Origin: Pseudochrobactrum saccharolyticum
GTDB taxonomy: Bacteria > Pseudomonadota > Alphaproteobacteria > Rhizobiales > Rhizobiaceae
Assembly (NCBI RefSeq): GCF_008801715.1
Contig: NZ_VZPG01000002.1
Coordinates: 124,001 to 188,000 of the forward strand
Direction: 5' to 3'
Length of the DNA stretch: 64,000 nucleotides
Part shown: piece after piece, positions 52,764-64,000 of the stretch
Layout: every line of letters begins with the position of its first letter
How positions within the stretch are numbered: position 1 is the first letter of the stretch
The notes under the pieces: model-generated
Database searches by the model: none
Seen by the model: the letters and a program-made list of their open reading frames with translations, nothing else
What the model was told of the DNA's origin: nothing
Translations under genes and position numbers: made by a program

Positions 52764-53936
52764 TTATTCCACGCCTTGTGTGCTTAGCCAGTTTTGCATG
52801 CGGCGGATGGCCAGATCCGGCCTGTCGAGCACATTGGCCTGATCTGCCAGCCGGAAAATATCGGTGTAATGCAACAGGCCGCGTGCCGATTGCATACCAG
52901 CAGGCATGGTGAAATGATTTTGATGGCCGTTGAGCCATGCCAGAAACACCACGCCTGCCTTGTAATATTGTGTCGGTGCCTCAAAAATTTTGCGTGATAA
53001 AGGCACGGTCGGCTCGATCACCGAACGAAATGTTGCATTGTCACCGGCGGCAAGCGCACTCAACGCATAGGAGGCGGAAGGGGCGACCGCATCGAAAATG
53101 CCGAGCAGGGCATGACTGTAGCGATTGCCGTCTCCCTCAATGAGTTCTGCATAATTAAAATCATCGCCGGTGAAGCACAGTACATTCTCAGGCAGGCGAT
53201 TGCGCAGTGCAATCTCGCAGGCACTGTCGAGCAATGAGATTTTAATGCCTTCAACACGGGAGCGGTTATCATTGATAATCGCCAGAACATTTGTGAGTGC
53301 ATCTTCAAAGGGACTGTCTGCCTGACCCGTCCAGTAGCTGCCAAGTTGCGGGTCAAACATTTCACCCAGCCAGTGCAGGACGACTTTGTTCTGCGCCTGA
53401 GAGAGAATCCGACCATAGACAAGCGCATAATCATCGGGGCTGCGGGCGATATGTGCCAGAGCGCGACTGGCCATCATAATGGCGCGGCCGCCATGTTTCT
53501 CCACAAATTCCAGCTGGGTTTCATAGGCTCTGATCACATCATCAAGAGATCTGGCGTCAGCTAGTACAAGTTGGTCGGTTCCAATCCCGCAAGCGAGATC
53601 TGCACCTTTGACAGTACGGGCGGTTTCCAGTGAGCGGCGGATGAGTTGCTGCGCGCCGTTCCAGTCCAGCCCCATACCGCGTTGCGATGTATCCATGGCT
53701 TCGGCGATTTTGAAGCCGAGGCTCCAGAGATGATGACGAAACGCCATGGTCGCGTCCCAGTCGATGGCGGGGCGGTTCCACGGATCAGTTTCACGCAGCG
53801 GATCGGAGACGATATGGGCGGCAGCATAGGCTATGCGATTGAACTGCGGCAGTGTTTGCGGACGAGGCACGACAGTGCCTGTCAGATGATAGTCTGTGAT
53901 TGTGCCGTCTGCATTCGGAAGCCGCAACATTGCCAT
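52764..53936 (-). CDS. DUF993 protein, dihydrodipicolinate-synthase-like TIM barrel
   Basis: The 390-residue protein matches DUF993. It begins MAMLRLPNADGTI and shows NRIAYAAAHIVSDPLRETDP, WNRPAIDWDATMAFRHHLWSLGF, EAMDTSQRGMGLDW, DLACGIGTDQ and HLG-type phrases of a TIM barrel. By family it should be a class I aldolase or lyase of unknown substrate. ATG 53936 is preferred over the longer frame to 54002 because GGAG lies upstream and the operator/promoter at 53963-53990 would otherwise be coding. It is divergent from lacI and the CoA-pathway genes, under a twin operator. Confidence 0.85.
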   Translation of the reverse strand: MAMLRLPNADGTITDYHLTGTVVPRPQTLPQFNRIAYAAAHIVSDPLRETDPWNRPAIDWDATMAFRHHLWSLGFKIAEAMDTSQRGMGLDWNGAQQLIRRSLETARTVKGADLACGIGTDQLVLADARSLDDVIRAYETQLEFVEKHGGRAIMMASRALAHIARSPDDYALVYGRILSQAQNKVVLHWLGEMFDPQLGSYWTGQADSPFEDALTNVLAIINDNRSRVEGIKISLLDSACEIALRNRLPENVLCFTGDDFNYAELIEGDGNRYSHALLGIFDAVAPSASYALSALAAGDNATFRSVIEPTVPLSRKIFEAPTQYYKAGVVFLAWLNGHQNHFTMPAGMQSARGLLHYTDIFRLADQANVLDRPDLAIRRMQNWLSTQGVE

Positions 53937-53962
53937 GGTGCTGTAATCTCCGGAAAAGCGAA

Positions 53963-54084
53963 AATAATTTAGATCGTTCCAATTTTTGAAAGAGTAATTC
54001 AATTTTTTGCAGATGCAACAGGCAATTTATATCGATTTTTCGGATTAATCTTCACTTGACAAATTTGGAACGATCTAATTTTAT
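53963..54084. promoter_or_regulatory. Divergent promoters with paired LacI-type operators
   Basis: The 14-bp imperfect palindrome TTGGAACGATCTAA occurs twice in opposite orientation, at 53969-53982 (as TTAGATCGTTCCAA) and 54065-54078. The plus promoter is TTGACA (54056-54061), 17 bp, TTTTAT (54079-54084). The minus promoter has TTCAAA then ATTATT (53968-53963) with about 16 bp between. In both, the operator fills the spacer between -35 and -10, so bound LacI protein would block both promoters. Confidence 0.8.
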
Positions 54085-54106
54085 GAGGGGAGACAGGGAG
54101 AATACC

Positions 54107-56163
<2,057 letters not shown>

Positions 56164-56167
56164 TAAT

Positions 56168-57793
56168 ATGAGCAAGCATATTACTCCCGCACAGGCCGCG
56201 GCTCTGATCCCCGATCATGCTGTGGTTACCGTTTCCTCATCAAGCGGACTTGGTTGCCCTGATCTGATGCTCAGAGCTATCGGTGAGCACTTTGAGGCAA
56301 CAGGCCATCCGCGCAATCTCACGACGCTGCATCCGATTGCGGCGGGGGATATGAGCGGTATTAAAGGTATTGATCATATTGCCAAAAAAGGTCTGCTGGC
56401 GAAAATTATCGGCGGGTCTTATCCGTCAGGCCCGTCATCGGCAGAATCGCCGCTGATCTGGCAGATGATCGGCGCGAATGAAATTCCTGCCTATAATGTG
56501 CCTTCCGGCATTCTGTTTGATATGCATCGTGAGGCTGCTGCCAAACGACCTGGCGTGATAACTAAAATCGGACTGGATACTTTTGTCGATCCTGATCGGC
56601 AGGGCTGCGCCATGAACGAGGCAGCACAGCGGGAGCCGGTTGTGCGCAAGATTGAATTTGCGGGTGAAGAATGGCTCTATTTTCCCAATATCATACCGCA
56701 GGTCGCCATCATTCGCGCAACAACGGCTGATGAACACGGCAATCTCACTTATGAGCATGAGGGAGCCACTCTCGGCGGGCTGGATCAGGCATTGGCCGCC
56801 CGTAACAATGGCGGCATTGTTATCGCGCAGGTGAAGCGCATTACCAAGCAGGGCTCGCTGAAACCGCATGATGTGCGTGTTCCGGGTATGTTGGTCGATT
56901 ATATTATTGTGGATCCGGAGCAGAAACAGACAACGCAGACAGTTTATGATCCGGCGATTTCCGGTGAGATTTTCAGACCATTGGAGAGTTTCCGCGTGCC
57001 GGAATTCAATGTGCAGAAGGTCATTGCACGCCGTGTTGCGCAGGAGCTTGAAGCGGGAAGCTGCGTTAATATCGGTTTTGGTATTTCAGCCAATGTGCCG
57101 CGTATTCTGATGGAAGAGGGGCTACACGGCTCTGTCACGTGGGTGATCGAGCAGGGCGCTGTCGGCGGTGTACCGCTATTGGATTTTGCATTCGGTTGCG
57201 CCTCCAATGCTGATGCCTATATGCCTTCGCCTTATCAGTTTACCTATTTTCAGGGCGGCGGCTTTGATGCCTCGCTGCTGTCTTTTCTTGAGATCGGGCG
57301 TGACGGCTCCGTCAATGTATCGCGGTTGTCTTTCCGCCCGCATGTGACGGCGGGAGCCGGTGGCTTTGTGGATATTACTGCGCGGGCAAAGAAGATTGTC
57401 TTTTCCGGCATGTTCAATGCAGGTGCAAAGCTCGGCATTGAGGGCGGAAGACTGGTTATTGAAAAAGAAGGCAAGCTGAAGAAGCTGGTCAATGAAACGG
57501 AGCATGTCACATTTTCCGGCAGCCGCGCCGTCGCGCAGGGACAGGATATTACCTATGTGACTGAACGCTGCGTGATGAAGCTGACATCACAAGGCATTAT
57601 GCTCACAGAAATTGCACCGGGTGTGGATTTGCAGGCGCATATTCTGGAGCAGTCGGAATTTCCGCTCATCATTTCGCCGGAACTGAAACTAATGGATGCC
57701 GCTTTATTCAGGGATGAGCCTCTTGGCCTGACTTTGCCGGAAAAACCGCAACGTATCTTACAAGAGCAGATCGAGGGGGGAGATCATGGCTGA
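56168..57793 (+). CDS. Acyl-CoA:acetate/3-ketoacid CoA-transferase (fused family I)
   Basis: The 541-residue protein carries both alpha and beta parts of a family I CoA transferase. The N-terminal half has VTVSSSSGLGCPDLMLRAIGEH and GGSYPSGPSSAESPLIW, the second half CVNIGFGISANVPRILMEEG. The catalytic Glu is in VIEQGAVGGVPLLDF. It would attach CoA from acetyl-CoA or a similar donor to a carboxylic acid. ATG 56168 is preferred over 56129 because GGGAGAG lies upstream and the gfo stop is only 4 bp before. The substrate acid is unknown. Confidence 0.88.
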   Translation: MSKHITPAQAAALIPDHAVVTVSSSSGLGCPDLMLRAIGEHFEATGHPRNLTTLHPIAAGDMSGIKGIDHIAKKGLLAKIIGGSYPSGPSSAESPLIWQMIGANEIPAYNVPSGILFDMHREAAAKRPGVITKIGLDTFVDPDRQGCAMNEAAQREPVVRKIEFAGEEWLYFPNIIPQVAIIRATTADEHGNLTYEHEGATLGGLDQALAARNNGGIVIAQVKRITKQGSLKPHDVRVPGMLVDYIIVDPEQKQTTQTVYDPAISGEIFRPLESFRVPEFNVQKVIARRVAQELEAGSCVNIGFGISANVPRILMEEGLHGSVTWVIEQGAVGGVPLLDFAFGCASNADAYMPSPYQFTYFQGGGFDASLLSFLEIGRDGSVNVSRLSFRPHVTAGAGGFVDITARAKKIVFSGMFNAGAKLGIEGGRLVIEKEGKLKKLVNETEHVTFSGSRAVAQGQDITYVTERCVMKLTSQGIMLTEIAPGVDLQAHILEQSEFPLIISPELKLMDAALFRDEPLGLTLPEKPQRILQEQIEGGDHG

Positions 57794-58565
57794 GCCGCGT
57801 ATCATAACTTCCCGTGACGGCGCCATTGCCACGATCACTGTCACACGGCCGGATAAGCTCAATGCATTTGATATTGAAATGCTGAAGGAATTATCAGCGG
57901 CCTGTGATGCGGTTGAGGCGGATAGTGCCGTGCGGATTGTTATTCTCACCGGCGCGGGCAAAGCTTTTTCCGCCGGCGGTGATATCAAAGCATGGGGCGC
58001 GATGCAGGCCAATGAATTCGGCCATCAATGGGTGCGTTTCGGTCATCGGGTTTTTGACCGGCTGGCAACATTGCGGATGCCGCTGATCGCCGCGATAAAC
58101 GGTCATGCTCTTGGCGGCGGGCTGGAACTTGCCGGAGCTGCGGATATCCGCATTGCCGAAAAGCATGTTACAATCGGCCTGCCTGAAACATCACTCGGTA
58201 TGGTTCCCGGCTGGTCCGGCACACAGCGTCTGGTGCAGCGTTTTGGTGCGCAGATTATCCGGCGTATGGTGCTGGGCGGCGAGATGTTCACTGCTGAAGA
58301 AGCCTGCAAATTGGGGCTGGTGGATCAGGTTGTTGAAAGCGGCTCAGCTTTGGAGGCTGCCAAGGCCTATGCAGCGCGTATTGTGACGCGCGGACCTGCG
58401 GCGCTTGAAATATCCAAGCTGATGATCGGTGTTGCCAATGGCGAGGATAATGGCGCAGCGGTTGAAACACTTGGTTCCATGCTGGCCGCCAAGACCGGTG
58501 ATCTCAAAGAAGGAGTTGCGGCTTTCAGCGGCAAACGTCCGGCAAATTTTAAAGGAGAATGGTAA
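57786..58565 (+). CDS. Enoyl-CoA hydratase/isomerase (crotonase) family protein
   Basis: The 259-residue crotonase has the CoA-binding phrase AFSAGGDIKAWG and both glutamates of true hydratases, one in HALGGGLELAGAADIRIAE and one in GLPETSLGMVPGWSGTQR. It may hydrate an enoyl-CoA or split a 3-hydroxyacyl-CoA by retro-aldol cleavage as in the feruloyl-CoA type. The start overlaps the CoA-transferase stop by eight bases. The following aldehyde dehydrogenase would fit the second reaction. Confidence 0.92.
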   Translation: MAEPRIITSRDGAIATITVTRPDKLNAFDIEMLKELSAACDAVEADSAVRIVILTGAGKAFSAGGDIKAWGAMQANEFGHQWVRFGHRVFDRLATLRMPLIAAINGHALGGGLELAGAADIRIAEKHVTIGLPETSLGMVPGWSGTQRLVQRFGAQIIRRMVLGGEMFTAEEACKLGLVDQVVESGSALEAAKAYAARIVTRGPAALEISKLMIGVANGEDNGAAVETLGSMLAAKTGDLKEGVAAFSGKRPANFKGEW

Positions 58566-60091
58566 TGGCCGTTCTGATTGCGCCCAAGCCTCCGGCAGAT
58601 ATCGCTGTTCGTGATTTTAAAATGCTGATTGATGGCGAATGGGTGGCCGCAGCATCGGGCAGGATGCTGGAACGCATTGCACCGGGGCATGGAGTGCCGG
58701 TGAGCCGTTATCCTGAAGGCAGTCATATTGATGCAGAGCACGCGATTGCAGCTGCAAAACAGAGCTTTGATACAGGAATATGGAACAGTAAAACCGGTGC
58801 CGAGCGCTCCAATATCTTGCTGAAAATCGCGGATATGATTGAGAAACGTGCAGAAGAACTGAGCTTCTGGGATGCCGTCGAGGCCGGAAAGCCGATCAGT
58901 CAGGTGCGGGGCGAGATTGCCGGTGCTGTTGATATCTGGCGCTATGCGGCTGCACTTGCCCGTGATTTGCATGGTGAGAGTTATAATACACTCGGTGACG
59001 GCACGCTGGGCGTTGTGTTGCGCGAGGCAATCGGCGTTGTGTCGATGATTACGCCGTGGAATTTTCCGTTTCTGATTATCAGCCAGAAGCTGCCTTTTGC
59101 TCTTGCTGCCGGATGTTCCTGTGTGGTCAAACCTTCGGAAATGACATCAGCTTCCACACTGATCCTCGGTGAAATTCTGACCGAAGCGGGTGTTCCTGCC
59201 GGTGTTGTGAATATTATCACCGGTACAGGTGCCGGTGCGGGTGCACTGCTGAGCACACATGCTGATGTGGATATGGTGTCTTTCACCGGTTCAACCGGTG
59301 TCGGTCGTCTGATTATGGCGAATGCAGCGCAGACACTGAAAAAAGTGTCGCTGGAGCTCGGCGGTAAGAACCCGCAAATCGTCTTTCCTGATGCGGATCT
59401 GGATGCATTTATTGATGCTGCGGTGTTTGGCGCCTATTTCAATGCCGGTGAGTGCTGCAATGCGGGTTCACGTCTGATTCTGCATAAAGACATCGCGGAT
59501 GATGTGATCTCCCGCATTATTGATCTTACCAAAAAGGTGAGACTGGGTGATCCGCTTGATCCGCAAACGCAGGTCGGTGCAATTATCAGTCAGCAGCATC
59601 TGGAGAAAATCAAAACCTATATATCCGGTGCTAAAGCGGATGGTGCTGCACTGAGTGCCGGCGGCGGAACCGTGGATTTTGACAGCGGTCAATATATGGA
59701 GCTGACTTTGCTATCGGGCGTCACGCCGGATATGGCCGTGGCGCGTGAGGAAGTGTTCGGCCCTGTCTTGTCTGTGCTGACATTTGAAACTGCGGAAGAG
59801 GCAATTCATATTGCAAATTCCATAGATTACGGCCTGTCAGCCAGTGTCTGGAGCCGTGATTTCGATACATGCCTGACTGTGGGGCGCAAGGTGCGTTCCG
59901 GTACAATCTGGATGAACACTTTCATGGATGGCGCATCGGAATTGCCGTTTGGCGGCTATAAACAATCCGGGCAGGGCAGAGAGCTTGGCCGTCATGCTGT
60001 TGAAGATTACACGGAAACAAAAACTCTGAATATGCATATCGGCTCACGAAAAACGCTTTGGGTGCGTGGCGGGAGCGCGGCTGAAGAATAA
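58565..60091 (+). CDS. NAD(P)-dependent aldehyde dehydrogenase
   Basis: The 508-residue enzyme oxidises an aldehyde to an acid. It shows TPWNFPFLI, the cofactor loop FTGSTGVGRL, LELGGKNPQIV with the general-base Glu, the catalytic Cys298 in GECCNAGSR, and EEVFGPVLSVL near the end. ATG 58565 overlaps the crotonase stop as TAATG, with AGGAG 7 bp upstream; ATG 58559 would be too close to it. Its substrate probably comes from the crotonase or from DUF993 cleavage. Confidence 0.94.
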   Translation: MAVLIAPKPPADIAVRDFKMLIDGEWVAAASGRMLERIAPGHGVPVSRYPEGSHIDAEHAIAAAKQSFDTGIWNSKTGAERSNILLKIADMIEKRAEELSFWDAVEAGKPISQVRGEIAGAVDIWRYAAALARDLHGESYNTLGDGTLGVVLREAIGVVSMITPWNFPFLIISQKLPFALAAGCSCVVKPSEMTSASTLILGEILTEAGVPAGVVNIITGTGAGAGALLSTHADVDMVSFTGSTGVGRLIMANAAQTLKKVSLELGGKNPQIVFPDADLDAFIDAAVFGAYFNAGECCNAGSRLILHKDIADDVISRIIDLTKKVRLGDPLDPQTQVGAIISQQHLEKIKTYISGAKADGAALSAGGGTVDFDSGQYMELTLLSGVTPDMAVAREEVFGPVLSVLTFETAEEAIHIANSIDYGLSASVWSRDFDTCLTVGRKVRSGTIWMNTFMDGASELPFGGYKQSGQGRELGRHAVEDYTETKTLNMHIGSRKTLWVRGGSAAEE

Positions 60092-60290
60092 TATTTTAAT
60101 CGATTTGAATTTTTCAGAACACTGCTTGACGAACGGAGAATTGTAACGTCCTATTTCGCCTGACGGTTGATCGTAAAAGAATAGCCCGATCAATCTTGCG
60201 AGCCGAAAATTTATGCTGTTCGGGAGGACAGCACGTAATGACCAAGCGGGAGGATTCCGCTGCTGACAACTTGCAAACGGGAGGAATACG

Positions 60291-61532
60291 ATGCGCAAGT
60301 TTATGACAACAACAGCAATGGCTTTAGGTTTTATGGCAGGTGCGGCTCAGGCTGCGGAGAATGTAGAGGTGCTGCACTGGTGGACAGCCGGCGGCGAAGC
60401 GGCAGCTCTGGATGTATTGAAGAAAGATCTCGAAGGTAAAGGGATCGGCTGGACGGATATGCCGGTTGCCGGTGGCGGCGGCACAGAAGCAATGACCGTT
60501 CTGCGTGCCCGCGTTACCGCGGGAAATCCGCCGACCGCCGTGCAGATGCTCGGTTTTGATATTCGTGACTGGGCAAAAGAAGGTGCGCTCGGTAATCTGG
60601 ATGAAGTTGCGGGTAAAGAAGGCTGGGAAAAGGTTATTCCCGCACCGTTGCAGGAATTTGCCAAATATGACGGTCACTGGATTGCCGCTCCGGTGAATGT
60701 TCACACCACCAACTGGATGTGGATTAACAAAGCAGCACTCGACAAGGCAGGCGGTAAAGAACCGGCCAATTGGGATGAGCTGATTGCACTGCTGGACAAG
60801 TTCAAGGAACAGGGCATTACCCCTGTGGCTCATGGTGGCCAGCCATGGCAGGACGGCACGATTTTTGATGCCGTGGTGCTGTCATTCGGCACGGATTTCT
60901 ACAAAAAAGCCTTTATTGATCTCGATCCGGAAGCACTGGGCAGTGATACGATGAAACAGGCTTTCGATCGTATGACCAAGCTGCGTTCCTATGTGGACGA
61001 TAATTTCTCCGGTCGTGACTGGAATCTGGCATCAGCGATGGTGATTGAGGGGAAGGCCGGTCTGCAATTTATGGGTGACTGGGCAAAGGGCGAATTTGTC
61101 AAAGCCGGTAAGAAACCGGGCGAGGATTTCGTCTGTATGCGTTATCCGGGAACACAGGGCGCTGTAACTTTCAACTCCGATATGTTTGCGATGTTTAAGG
61201 TTGCGGAAGACAAAGTTCCGGCGCAGCTGCAAATGGCTTCCGCGATTGAAAGCCCGACATTCCAGTCCGCTTTCAATGTCGTTAAAGGTTCGGCACCGGC
61301 ACGTACCGATGTACCGGATACCGCCTTTGATGCCTGCGGTAAAAAGGCAATCGCCGATGTGAAGGAAGCCAGTGAGAAGGGCACAATGCTCGGTTCCATG
61401 GCGCATGGCTATGCCAATCCTGCCGCTGTTAAAAATGCGATTTACGATGTTGTAACCCGTGAATTTAACGGTGAACTGACTTCGGAAGAAGCTGTGAAAG
61501 AGCTTGTGGCAGCCGTTGCCGCCGCTCAGTAA
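60291..61532 (+). CDS. CUT1-type sugar ABC transporter, periplasmic binding protein
   Basis: The 413-residue precursor has a signal peptide ([21 protein letters not shown]) and an MBP-like fold with [56 protein letters not shown] and [19 protein letters not shown]. The set of tryptophans is close to glucose/mannose-type binding proteins, but ligand choice cannot be read from sequence alone. GGGAGG lies 7 bp before the start. A 200-bp gap separates it from the ALDH gene, so it probably has its own promoter. Confidence 0.93.
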   Translation: MRKFMTTTAMALGFMAGAAQAAENVEVLHWWTAGGEAAALDVLKKDLEGKGIGWTDMPVAGGGGTEAMTVLRARVTAGNPPTAVQMLGFDIRDWAKEGALGNLDEVAGKEGWEKVIPAPLQEFAKYDGHWIAAPVNVHTTNWMWINKAALDKAGGKEPANWDELIALLDKFKEQGITPVAHGGQPWQDGTIFDAVVLSFGTDFYKKAFIDLDPEALGSDTMKQAFDRMTKLRSYVDDNFSGRDWNLASAMVIEGKAGLQFMGDWAKGEFVKAGKKPGEDFVCMRYPGTQGAVTFNSDMFAMFKVAEDKVPAQLQMASAIESPTFQSAFNVVKGSAPARTDVPDTAFDACGKKAIADVKEASEKGTMLGSMAHGYANPAAVKNAIYDVVTREFNGELTSEEAVKELVAAVAAAQ

Positions 61533-61548
61533 ACTGATTGCAAAACCG

Positions 61549-61570
61549 GAGGCTGCCTTTGCGCAGCCTC
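61549..61570 (+). promoter_or_regulatory. Stable hairpin between the binding-protein and permease genes
   Basis: GAGGCTGC (61549-61556) pairs with GCAGCCTC (61563-61570), with further CCGG pairing outside. There is no T-run. Such hairpins after binding-protein genes commonly protect the upstream mRNA and set a high ratio of binding protein to permease. Confidence 0.6.
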
Positions 61571-61683
61571 TGTGATCCGGCACCGATTGTGACCGGTCAT
61601 TTATTGACAGCATTTGAAATTGAATTTTTTTAAGCGCCTGTCCGGTTGTCTAGCCGGATATGTGCCAAGTGTGGTGATTGACC

Positions 61684-62562
61684 ATGAATAGCCGCAGCTG
61701 GTTGCAGGAGCTGTTGCCAAAACTTGTCTTGGCTCCGAGCTTTTTTATTATCCTGATTTTTGTGTATGGCTTCATTGCCTATACGGGGCTTCTGTCACTG
61801 ACAGACAGTAAGATGCTGCCATCCTATAATTTCGTAGGATTGGAGAATTATTCCAAGCTCTGGGCGCTGCCGCATTGGTGGCGGGCAATTTCCAATCTGG
61901 CGATTTTTGCGTCGCTTTATATCATTATCTGCTCGGTAATCGGGCTGTTTCTGGCGATTATGCTGGATCAGAAGATACGCGGTGAAGGTTTTCTGCGCCC
62001 GATCTATCTTTATCCGATGGCGCTGTCTTTCATTGTAACCGGCACGGCATGGAAGTGGTTTCTCGATCCGGGTATCGGGCTTGAACATACAATGCAGGTA
62101 TGGGGCTGGGAGAGCTTTCACTTCAACTGGATTAAAGATCGTAATTACGCGATTTACTGTGTGGTGATTGCAGCTGTCTGGCAGTCATCCGGTTTTATTA
62201 TGGCGATGTTTCTGGCTGGTTTGCGCGGCGTGGATAATGAAATCATCAAGGCCGCGCAGATAGACGGCGCATCGACATTTACGACCTATCGCCGGATTAT
62301 CATTCCGATGATGCGGCCGGTCTTCCTGTCGGCTTTTGTGGTGCTCGCGCATCTGGCGATCAAGGCCTATGACCTTGTTGTTGCTTTGACCGGCGGCGGC
62401 CCCGGACAGGCAACCGAAGTGCCTGCAACCTTTATGTATTCCTATACATTTACCCGCAATCAGATGGGGATCGGTGCTTCTTCGGCGATTATCATGCTGG
62501 CGATGATTTTCTCGATCATCATCCCGTATCTTTATGCGGAAATTCGCGGAGGGAAGCGCTGA
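61684..62562 (+). CDS. CUT1-type sugar ABC transporter, inner-membrane permease 1
   Basis: The 292-residue permease has six hydrophobic segments and the EAA loop EIIKAAQIDGASTFTTYRRIIIPMM, which contacts the ATPase. It resembles the MalF/UgpA-type subunit and starts MNSRSWLQELLPKLVLAPSFFI. The region before the start lacks a clear ribosome-binding site; TTG 61678 is an alternative. Its stop overlaps the start of permease 2 (TGATG), so the two are coupled. Confidence 0.93.
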   Translation: MNSRSWLQELLPKLVLAPSFFIILIFVYGFIAYTGLLSLTDSKMLPSYNFVGLENYSKLWALPHWWRAISNLAIFASLYIIICSVIGLFLAIMLDQKIRGEGFLRPIYLYPMALSFIVTGTAWKWFLDPGIGLEHTMQVWGWESFHFNWIKDRNYAIYCVVIAAVWQSSGFIMAMFLAGLRGVDNEIIKAAQIDGASTFTTYRRIIIPMMRPVFLSAFVVLAHLAIKAYDLVVALTGGGPGQATEVPATFMYSYTFTRNQMGIGASSAIIMLAMIFSIIIPYLYAEIRGGKR

Positions 62563-63446
62563 TGAGTGGTTCTGACAATCCGCAAAATGCAATCTCGCAT
62601 AAAAGGCTGACACGGGCGCTGATCTATACGCTGCTGCTGATCTTCGCCGTTTATTATCTGTTGCCGCTTTATGTGATGGTGGTCAATTCTTTCAAGCCGC
62701 TGGAGGAGATCCGGCAGGGCGGTATGCTCAATCTGCCGCAAAGCTGGACCATCGAGCCGTGGCTGTCTGCATGGTCTACAGCGCAGATCGGTGTGCAGCC
62801 AACCGGTGTGAAACCGTTCTTCATCAATTCCATTCTGATGGTGGTGCCTGCTGTTGCGATTTCCACCATTGTCGGTGCGCTCAACGGCTATGTGCTGACC
62901 AAATGGAGTTTTCGCGGTTCGAATATTTTCTTCGGATTACTGCTGCTGTCCTGCTTCATTCCGTTTCAGATTGTGCTGATCCCGATGGCGCGTATTCTCG
63001 GAATGCTGGGGCTCTCCGGTTCAATCTGGGGGCTTATCATGGTGCATGTCATCTATGGTCTTGGCTTCACAACTCTGTATTTCCGGAATTATTACGAGGC
63101 ATTTCCGACAGAACTGGTACGTGCCGCCCAGATCGACGGGGCAAGTTTCATGCAGATTTTCCGGCGCATTCTGCTGCCGTCTTCGGGGCCGATTATCGTG
63201 GTTTCAGTCATCTGGCAGTTCACGAATATCTGGAATGACTTTCTGTTCGGTGCGTCATTTTCCGGTGCGTCATCCACGCCGATGACGGTGGCGCTGAATA
63301 ATCTCGTCTCATCCTCAACGGGGGTGAAGGAATATAATGTTCATTTTGCAGCGGCGATCCTCGCCGCGCTGCCAACGCTGATCGTTTACATCGTTTCCGG
63401 TCGCTATTTTGTACGCGGTCTGATGTCCGGTGCTGTGAAGGGATAA
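62562..63446 (+). CDS. CUT1-type sugar ABC transporter, inner-membrane permease 2
   Basis: The 294-residue permease is the MalG/UgpE-type partner, with six membrane segments, the loop MVVNSFKPLEEIRQGG after helix 1 and the EAA loop ELVRAAQIDGASFMQIFRRILLP. The ATG overlaps the stop of permease 1 by one base. It precedes the ATPase gene by three bases. Substrate as for the binding protein. Confidence 0.94.
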   Translation: MSGSDNPQNAISHKRLTRALIYTLLLIFAVYYLLPLYVMVVNSFKPLEEIRQGGMLNLPQSWTIEPWLSAWSTAQIGVQPTGVKPFFINSILMVVPAVAISTIVGALNGYVLTKWSFRGSNIFFGLLLLSCFIPFQIVLIPMARILGMLGLSGSIWGLIMVHVIYGLGFTTLYFRNYYEAFPTELVRAAQIDGASFMQIFRRILLPSSGPIIVVSVIWQFTNIWNDFLFGASFSGASSTPMTVALNNLVSSSTGVKEYNVHFAAAILAALPTLIVYIVSGRYFVRGLMSGAVKG

Positions 63447-63449
63447 TTC

Positions 63450-64000
63450 ATGTCATTTCTTAAAATCACAAACCTTCGCAAGTCATACGGCGCTGTAGAA
63501 ATTCTCAAGGATATCAGCCTTGAGGTTGAGGAGGGCGGTTTTCTGGTGCTTGTCGGGCCGTCCGGCTGCGGAAAATCCACTTTGCTCAACACGATTGCCG
63601 GACTGGAGCCGATCAGCGCGGGTGATATTGCTATTAATGGTCAAGCGGTCGCTGATCTGCCGCCGTCCAAACGTGATATTGCCATGGTGTTTCAGTCCTA
63701 TGCGCTTTATCCGAATATGACGGTTGCCGGAAATATCGCATTCGGCATGGAAGTGCGCGGCGTTCCGAAAGACGAACGTGAAAAAGCCATCCGCGACGTA
63801 TCGGAAATGTTGCAGATCGGGCATTTGCTGGATCGCAAACCCAGCCAGCTTTCCGGCGGTCAGCGCCAGCGTGTGGCAATGGGGCGGGCGCTGGTGCGCA
63901 ATCCGCAGGTCTTTCTGTTTGATGAGCCATTATCCAATCTTGATGCCAAGCTGCGTGTGGATATGCGCACCGAGATCAAACGTCTGCATCAGCGTATGAA
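63450..64000 (+). CDS. CUT1-type sugar ABC transporter ATPase (MalK/UgpC-like), C-terminus outside window
   Basis: The visible 184 codons include Walker [10 protein letters not shown], the Q-loop [13 protein letters not shown], the ABC signature [15 protein letters not shown] and Walker [17 protein letters not shown]. It energises the two permeases. The C-terminal regulatory OB domain typical of MalK should follow beyond the right edge, with about 150-180 more residues. The start follows the permease 2 stop by three bases. Open at the right end of the window. Confidence 0.95.
   Translation, partial: MSFLKITNLRKSYGAVEILKDISLEVEEGGFLVLVGPSGCGKSTLLNTIAGLEPISAGDIAINGQAVADLPPSKRDIAMVFQSYALYPNMTVAGNIAFGMEVRGVPKDEREKAIRDVSEMLQIGHLLDRKPSQLSGGQRQRVAMGRALVRNPQVFLFDEPLSNLDAKLRVDMRTEIKRLHQRM

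Overview
The window looks like chromosomal DNA of an alphaproteobacterium of the order Rhizobiales, most likely a Brucellaceae relative. The main reasons are an Omp2-type trimeric porin whose signal peptide and first mature residues follow the Brucella pattern, the gene order dsbA-aroQ-accB-accC, the order rne-amidase-PBP1A-prfB, and a single suf cluster with an added IscS-like desulfurase. By eye the G+C content is moderate and below what I would expect of Brucella itself, so Pseudochrobactrum or a similar genus is my guess. No rRNA, insertion sequence, prophage or CRISPR array is visible. One tRNA-Thr is present.

Layout. 1-9.0 kb: fatty-acid synthesis (accC cut by the window edge, accB), aroQ, a DsbA-family oxidoreductase, an M48 protease with TPRs, a class I aminotransferase and ribonuclease E. 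9.0-16 kb: a long non-coding stretch, then cell-wall genes (amidase, PBP1A) and prfB with its programmed +1 frameshift. 16-24.4 kb: a Bcp peroxiredoxin, a 1213-residue AsmA/YhdP-like envelope protein, tyrS, anmK and an alpha/beta hydrolase. 24.5-34.2 kb: the Fe-S assembly cluster iscS-like, sufB, sufC, sufD, sufS, sufT, then an inserted divergent pair (Rrf2 regulator and AhpD-like protein) and a secreted protein, then sufA. 34.2-37.2 kb: an RhlE-type helicase, NAD kinase, tRNA-Thr. 37.2-52.6 kb: an accessory-looking stretch of small membrane proteins and lipoproteins, an EamA transporter with a LysR regulator, the porin, two AT-rich glycosyltransferases, an EF-hand protein, an esterase, an isolated ATP synthase subunit a gene, a YdcH protein and an Hsp70-like protein. 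52.7-64.0 kb: a LacI-controlled catabolic cluster with a CUT1 sugar ABC transporter, cut by the right edge.

Regulation visible in the sequence. The suf promoter has a 17-bp spacer and an Irr-like palindrome over the predicted start. A 25-bp near-perfect palindrome separates the Rrf2 gene from its divergent partner. Two copies of one LacI-type operator lie between the -35 and -10 elements of both divergent catabolic promoters. Two perfect FNR/FixK boxes (TTGAT-N4-ATCAA) lie in the accessory stretch, one ahead of ydcH and the orphan atpB. Three ~99-bp two-hairpin elements are scattered in intergenic gaps of the first 17 kb.

The strongest candidates for something undescribed are: (1) the catabolic cluster, which joins a sugar importer and a sugar-type dehydrogenase to CoA transfer, a crotonase and an aldehyde dehydrogenase plus a DUF993 aldolase-like protein; (2) the isolated F0 subunit a, with Val in place of the near-invariant Asn four residues after the essential Arg, near an FNR box; (3) the phased triple palindrome ahead of sufS.
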